Shown: positions 60,801-64,000 of the stretch, piece by piece
Layout: the number at the start of each line of letters is the position of its first letter
Numbering within the stretch: the stretch's first letter is position 1
NCBI RefSeq assembly: GCF_013184525.1
Contig: NZ_JAAOIZ010000007.1
Span: 234,251-298,250, forward strand
DNA: 64,000 nucleotides
Direction of reading: 5' to 3'
From: Chryseobacterium sp. LAM-KRS1
GTDB lineage: Bacteria > Bacteroidota > Bacteroidia > Flavobacteriales > Weeksellaceae
Made by a program: the position numbers and the translations under genes
The notes under the pieces: model-generated
What the model was told of the DNA's origin: nothing
Database searches by the model: none
The model's input: only the letters and a program-made list of their open reading frames with translations

Positions 60801-62187
60801 GTATTGGAATATAAACGATCAGAATAATGATTTGTCCAAAAATGGCACTATTCATCATTTTGGACGCTGCCGTTCCTACTTCCTTATCCATCTGGATCTG
60901 CGTAAGCTTCCCGCTGTTTTTATTATGTAATAAATGCAATGTTGCCTCTACAATAATAACGGCTCCATCTACAATAAGTCCAAAATCTATTGCCCCCAGA
61001 CTCATCAGGTTGGCACTCACCCCAAACACATTCATCATTCCTAAAGCAAATAATAAGGATAGAGGAATTGCTGACGCAACAATAAGCCCGGCCCGAAGAT
61101 TTCCAAGAAAAACAACAAGTACGAAAATTACAATTAATGCACCCTCTACCAGATTTTTCTCTACTGTTTTCATTGCTCTTCCCACGAGATCGGTCCTATC
61201 AATGAAAGGCTCAATGACTACGTCGTCAGGAAGAGATTTTTGAATAGTAGGGATTTTAGCTTTCACATTGTTCACCACCTCATTACTATTCGCTCCTTTC
61301 AGCATCATTACGACTCCACCCACGGCATCTACTTTTCCGTTATAGGTCATCGCTCCATATCGCACAGCACTTCCAAAACGAACATCTGCGACATCTTTTA
61401 TGTATATAGGAATACTTCCTGTTTCATTTTTCACTGCTATGTTCCGAATATCTTCTAACGAAGTGACCATTCCGACCCCGCGGATAAAATAGGCATTCGG
61501 TTTTTTGTCAATGTAAGCACCTCCGGTATTCTGATTATTTTTTTCTAAAGCAGTAAAAATATCGGAAATACTTACTCCCATCGCTTTTAGTCTATTGGGA
61601 TTAATACCAACTTCATATTGTTTCAACTCACCTCCAAAACTGTTGATTTCTGCAACACCAGGAGTTCCGTTAAGCTGTCTTCGAACAATCCAGTCCTGCA
61701 TGGTCCGAAGATCTTTAGCACTGTATTTTTTTTCGCTTCCTTTTTTCGGATGCAGAATATATTGATATATTTCTCCTAATCCCGTACTTACCGGAGCAAG
61801 CTCCGGAACGCCAACTCCTTTGGGAATTTCTTCAACGGCTTGTTTAAGTTGCTCACTAATAAGCTGTCGCGCAAAATAAACATCAACATCTTCTTTAAAA
61901 ACAACTGTAATCACAGAAAGTCCAAACCTTGATACACTTCTCATATCTTCAATGCCTGGAACATTTGCTATACTCTGTTCAATTGGAAAAGTAACCAATT
62001 GCTCTACCTCCTGTCCCGCTAATGTAGGACATACCGTAATAATTTGAACCTGATTGTTCGTAATATCAGGTACCGCATCAATGGGTAATCTGGTAGCACT
62101 CCAGACTCCCCAGATAATCCACAGTAAAGTCATTAAACCAATAATGAACTTATTCTTAATACTGAATTTTATAATTTTATCTAACAC
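57829..62187 (-). CDS. CzcA-TolC fusion: RND pump joined to an outer-membrane channel domain
   Basis: A 1452-residue fusion starting at GTG (62187). Residues 1-1030 are a complete heavy-metal RND pump; helix 4 reads DFGLIVDGAVIIVE with Asp401, Asp407 and Glu414 matching the CzcA triad. Residues 1038-1060 look like a full signal peptide (KKMKMKPF, then a hydrophobic core, then GQFASAQ). Residues 1061-1452 are a TolC-family protein with two OEP repeats. Since the pump ends in the cytoplasm, the internal signal could start export and be cut to free the channel. Such fusions recur in Bacteroidota. Confidence 0.92.
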   Translation of the reverse strand: MLDKIIKFSIKNKFIIGLMTLLWIIWGVWSATRLPIDAVPDITNNQVQIITVCPTLAGQEVEQLVTFPIEQSIANVPGIEDMRSVSRFGLSVITVVFKEDVDVYFARQLISEQLKQAVEEIPKGVGVPELAPVSTGLGEIYQYILHPKKGSEKKYSAKDLRTMQDWIVRRQLNGTPGVAEINSFGGELKQYEVGINPNRLKAMGVSISDIFTALEKNNQNTGGAYIDKKPNAYFIRGVGMVTSLEDIRNIAVKNETGSIPIYIKDVADVRFGSAVRYGAMTYNGKVDAVGGVVMMLKGANSNEVVNNVKAKIPTIQKSLPDDVVIEPFIDRTDLVGRAMKTVEKNLVEGALIVIFVLVVFLGNLRAGLIVASAIPLSLLFALGMMNVFGVSANLMSLGAIDFGLIVDGAVIIVEATLHLLHNKNSGKLTQIQMDKEVGTAASKMMNSAIFGQIIILIVYIPILSLAGVEGKMFTPMAKTVGFAIIGATILSITYIPMVSSLFLSKNVSHKKTLSDKIMDFLQGIYQPLLQKAIRLKLVIVTITISIFVISIFIFKNMGGEFIPQLQEGDYAFQCILPQQSSLSQSLETSMQASRIIKSFDEVKMVVGKTGSAEVPTDPMPPEASDIIVVLKPQSEWKTKKSYAELGDEISKKLEAIPGVYFERNQPIQMRFNELMTGIRQDVAVKIFGENLDSLAIYAEKVGKAIQSVNGANAPQIEKVGGLPQINVTYDRTRMANYGINIEDVNNALSTAFAGKSTGQVFENERRFDLVVRLDSLNRTNIDDVDNLMINTKTGAQIPLSQVADVKYKMGPAQISREQAKRRIVVGFNVKGRDVQSVVQDIQKKLDKDVKLPAGYYYTYGGQFENLQEASQRLMIAVPISLLLIFLLLYFTFNSLKQAALIFTAIPMSAIGGIFALLVRGMPFSISAGIGFIALFGVAVLNGIVLIGTFNELEKEGEKDIFKRVMEGTKTRLRPVLMTATVASLGFLPMAISTGAGAEVQKPLATVVIGGLISATFLTLFVLPMLYIIFNTKLRIKKMKMKPFTPVIILGFIMLGQFASAQSRTLTVEQAVEQAVANNPGLKSKDLGIEAARALKPTAKELPKMNFNAQLGQYNSPTFDQSFAISQSIPFPTIFKARKELIAETIKGKQIEKEISMNELVKQVRSYYYQIEYLQYNKAQLKNLDSLYRDFIRIATVRFKAGDIKKIEISTAETQQGEINLLLNQNQVFLNNAYKNLKTLLNISEDIEVPFNGNYEPLKSGNILDSKEVDNNPTIKAFYQEMEIAERNKNVEKAQGLPEFSLGYTNQSLTGSYPVNGQEVFYNSGNRFSFVNVGIAIPLTFGATKARIKSLEFQKQVAETNAMYQKNQLSTQLQNALTQYQQDTQQYNYYVGQAIPNAEKIVKAAQLGYRTGEITYVEYLFALQTATNIQLKYLESIQQVNQSVVTINSIINK

Positions 62188-62326
62188 AAAAAAGATTTAT
62201 TTTATTGAAATTATATGCACAGACATTTTAAAATGTCAAGTGCAAAAATATCATGAAGATCCATGCAATAGAATTGCAAAGTTTCACGTAAGGTTGGAAA
62301 GCTGTGCTTTCCCTAAATCAATAAAA

Positions 62327-62650
62327 TTAAATTTTAGGAGGCTGCCAGATGTTTTCGTAAACCTGATAGGCAAAGTTATTTTTGTGGAAAAGAATCTTTT
62401 TGGAAAAGTAGGCCTGTTCTTGTCTTGGAATACTTATCTGAGGTTCCATTTTAAAAGCCGCAACCGTTATCTGACAACAATTGCAAACACACAATGGAGA
62501 ACAGATATCTCCCTGATCCTTTGAATGGGACTCTTCAACACTTAGTGCAAAGTCGGATTTGGAAGAACTCAATTGTTTATGCACATCTTCACATGGCATT
62601 ATGGATAATGCCGCAAAATAAAGCGCTAAAATCAATCTTAAGAAGTTCAT
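62327..62650 (-). CDS. DUF6660-like small Cys-rich protein
   Basis: A 107-residue protein with an N-terminal signal-like helix ending at MPCEDVH, an Asp/His/Ser-rich stretch, the cluster ICSPLCVCNCC (Cys50, 54, 56, 58, 59) and the end YENIWQPPKI. This matches the pattern I know as DUF6660, proteins found at the head of czc operons in Bacteroidota. It is the first gene of the zinc-type operon, 139 bases before the fusion pump. A metal-binding or sensing role in the envelope is likely but not shown. Confidence 0.75.
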   Translation of the reverse strand: MNFLRLILALYFAALSIMPCEDVHKQLSSSKSDFALSVEESHSKDQGDICSPLCVCNCCQITVAAFKMEPQISIPRQEQAYFSKKILFHKNNFAYQVYENIWQPPKI

Positions 62651-62655
62651 CTGGA

Positions 62656-62663
62656 CAAAGGTA
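62656..62663 (-). promoter_or_regulatory. -7 promoter element of the zinc-type metal operon
   Basis: On the minus strand TACCTTTG matches TAnnTTTG and ends five bases before the DUF6660-like ATG, so the message would be leaderless or nearly so. No clear -33 TTG is seen. Confidence 0.55.
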
Positions 62664-62926
62664 GAATTTTTTTATTAAAAAAATATTAAATAAAATTAAA
62701 CATACTCCATTAGCATATTTTTTAACTGGAGAGCATTACATATACATATAAATTTATGAATCTATATAGTATTTGTTTGCACACTCATCCAAATGATGGC
62801 ATCTTTGAATGGGAAATAACTCCTTTTTTACTTCTTATAATACGCTATAAAAATAATATGAAATTCATACTATTTCAATAATATAAAAATATTTGCATTT
62901 TAAAATTTAACAAAAATTAACAATTC
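62664..62926. other. AT-rich divergent intergenic region
   Basis: Strongly AT-rich DNA between the metal island and a plus-strand surface protein gene. It should hold the upstream promoter parts of both. A near-match AATATTTG to the -7 consensus lies about 35 bases before the plus-strand ATG. I see no gene or clear hairpin. Confidence 0.4.
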
Positions 62927-63784
62927 ATGAAAACTACACTTGTACCGCTATTTATAGCCGTATCTTCTATGGCTTTTGCCCAATCCTGGAATCTTACAGG
63001 AAACTCAGGAACTACTCCTCCATCTAATTTCATCGGCACCATTGATGACCAGGAACTTGTTATCAAAACAAATAACATGGAAAGACTTAAGGTATTTAAC
63101 GGACCTTATGCCAATGGTATTGCTATCGGAAACTCTGCGGCTGCAGGAACCGTTAACGGAGCCAAATTAGAGCTTGCAACTGTTCTTTGTAATGGCTGTG
63201 CTTCACGTTGGTCTGTTGCATCAGATGCAGTGATCAGAACTTTGGGAAGCCATAATCTAGAATTCCATATGCCTAATGACAATGCGGTTGATCCTAACTC
63301 TGATACCTCAACTCCTAATTCATCCGGAATCACCAGGATAAAATTTACAGATTCAGTTCACCCAAGCAGCCTTGTGGTTTTCAATACCGGAAAAGTGACC
63401 GTAGGAACAGATCAATATGATAATGACCCTAATTTCATCTTTTATGTAAGAAAAGGAATAAAGGCTGAACAAATAAAAGTTGAAAATCCTGCAACCAACG
63501 GATGGGCTGATTATGTCTTTAAAAAGGATTATAAATTGAGATCATTGGAAGATGTTGAAAAGCATATTTCAGAAAAAGGACATTTACCAAACATCCCTTC
63601 TGCCGGAGAAGTAGAAAAAAACGGAATCAACCTGGGAGAAATGGATGCTAAGCTGCTTGAAAAAATTGAAGAATTAACATTGTATTCTATTGAGCAAAAT
63701 AAAACGTTGAAACAACAATCCGATAAGATTGAAAAGCTTGAAAAACAATTGTTGTTGTTGCTTCTTTCAGAAAAAACGAAATAA
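62927..63784 (+). CDS. Secreted protein with tail-fibre-like C-terminal region
   Basis: A 285-residue secreted protein with a signal peptide (to SSMAFAQS). The N-terminal two thirds are beta-rich and resemble phage or tail-fibre head domains (ELVIKTNNMERLKVF; TRIKFTDSV; GKVTVGTDQYDNDPNF). The last 100 residues have the motif YVFKKDYKLRSLEDVEKHI, GHLPNIPSAGEVEKNGINLG and a terminal coiled coil (LLEKIEELTLYSIEQNKTL), which recurs in many flavobacterial exported proteins. It may be a surface fibre. The next gene starts 8 bases downstream. Confidence 0.7.
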   Translation: MKTTLVPLFIAVSSMAFAQSWNLTGNSGTTPPSNFIGTIDDQELVIKTNNMERLKVFNGPYANGIAIGNSAAAGTVNGAKLELATVLCNGCASRWSVASDAVIRTLGSHNLEFHMPNDNAVDPNSDTSTPNSSGITRIKFTDSVHPSSLVVFNTGKVTVGTDQYDNDPNFIFYVRKGIKAEQIKVENPATNGWADYVFKKDYKLRSLEDVEKHISEKGHLPNIPSAGEVEKNGINLGEMDAKLLEKIEELTLYSIEQNKTLKQQSDKIEKLEKQLLLLLLSEKTK

Positions 63785-63791
63785 GTAAACT

Positions 63792-64000
63792 ATGAAAAGA
63801 AAACTACTTTCCTTATTTTCTTTGTTGATTGGTGTTTTCGGGTTCTCACAAACCGAAGTCTATTTCAAGTATGACGAAGCCGGAAACCAGAGATACAGAG
63901 GTACAGATGTGAATGGTAAAAAGGCCCCTGAGGACTTCAAGAACGTGGCCAAGAGCGAAGAAAAACCTAAAGCTGAAGAGGTAAAGACAATCGCTGAGAT
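63792..64000 (+). CDS. Secreted protein, partial at window edge
   Basis: An open reading frame beginning at ATG 63792 and running off the window after 69 codons. It has a signal peptide (MKRKLLSLFSLLIGVFGFSQ) followed by VYFKYDEAGNQRYRG, which resembles the YD-repeat style of RHS-like proteins, then a Lys/Glu-rich stretch. It lies 8 bases after the previous gene and is probably co-transcribed. The function and the rest of the sequence are unseen. Confidence 0.65.
   Translation, partial: MKRKLLSLFSLLIGVFGFSQTEVYFKYDEAGNQRYRGTDVNGKKAPEDFKNVAKSEEKPKAEEVKTIAE

Noticed and set aside
62054..62524. 156-residue plus-strand frame spanning the gap before the fusion pump
   Set aside because: It overlaps two well-supported minus-strand genes and shows no domain or signal.

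Overview
The window is AT-rich chromosome from a member of the Bacteroidota, most likely class Flavobacteriia and close to Chryseobacterium (Weeksellaceae). The support is type IX secretion (T9SS) C-terminal sorting domains, TonB-dependent receptors, promoters of the Bacteroidota form TTG-N19-TAnnTTTG, little Shine-Dalgarno signal, an rpsL-rpsG-fusA-rpsJ string, and a LptD-family protein of the Bacteroidota type. The genus is inferred from remembered protein resemblance, not from a search.

Layout. 0-2 kb: a TonB-dependent receptor. 2.3-5.8 kb: the str operon (rpsL, rpsG, fusA, rpsJ) with a promoter and a terminator. 5.8-12.4 kb: assorted single genes (an alkaline phosphatase-fold lipoprotein, a GT-C-like membrane protein, dps, pncB, a YCII protein, a DUF6624-like protein) and a small Cys-rich peptide with a double-glycine leader. 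12.5-20.1 kb: a two-component system driving a CzcCBA-type RND metal efflux operon. 20.3-34.2 kb: mostly housekeeping genes (rmuC, a SpoU methyltransferase, 5-formyl-THF cyclo-ligase, trhO, a DegP-type protease, ridA, lptD, an amidase) and several uncharacterised genes. 34.3-35.3 kb: three tRNA-Glu(UUC) genes interleaved with rpsT. 35.4-37.3 kb: a FadR-type regulator and an Fsr-like MFS exporter sharing a repeated operator. 37.6-45.7 kb: a T9SS surface protein and a cobalamin-riboswitch operon (BtuB-like receptor, BtuG-like propeller lipoprotein, surface lipoprotein, T9SS-sorted propeller fusion). 45.7-62.7 kb: a large one-strand metal-handling island. 62.9 kb to the end: surface or tail-fibre-like proteins, the last cut by the window edge.

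The metal island has two parts. The distal part (45.8-51.4 kb) looks copper-directed: an MbnP-family protein with an MbnH/MauG-like di-haem partner, an outer-membrane barrel, an exported Mn-type superoxide dismutase, a SCO protein, a YHS lipoprotein, and two paralogous small proteins with an aligned Cys signature. The proximal part (51.5-62.7 kb) looks zinc/cadmium/cobalt-directed: a DUF6660-like protein, a CzcA-TolC fusion with an internal signal peptide, a CzcB adaptor, a methyltransferase, a bestrophin, a CDF transporter, a Fur-family regulator and a P1B ATPase. The most promising material for new biology is the fusion polyprotein, the set of small Cys proteins ending in IFxPP/IWxPP, the flavobacterial MbnP/MbnH neighbourhood, and the orphan double-glycine peptide. 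No insertion sequence, integrase, prophage or CRISPR array was seen.
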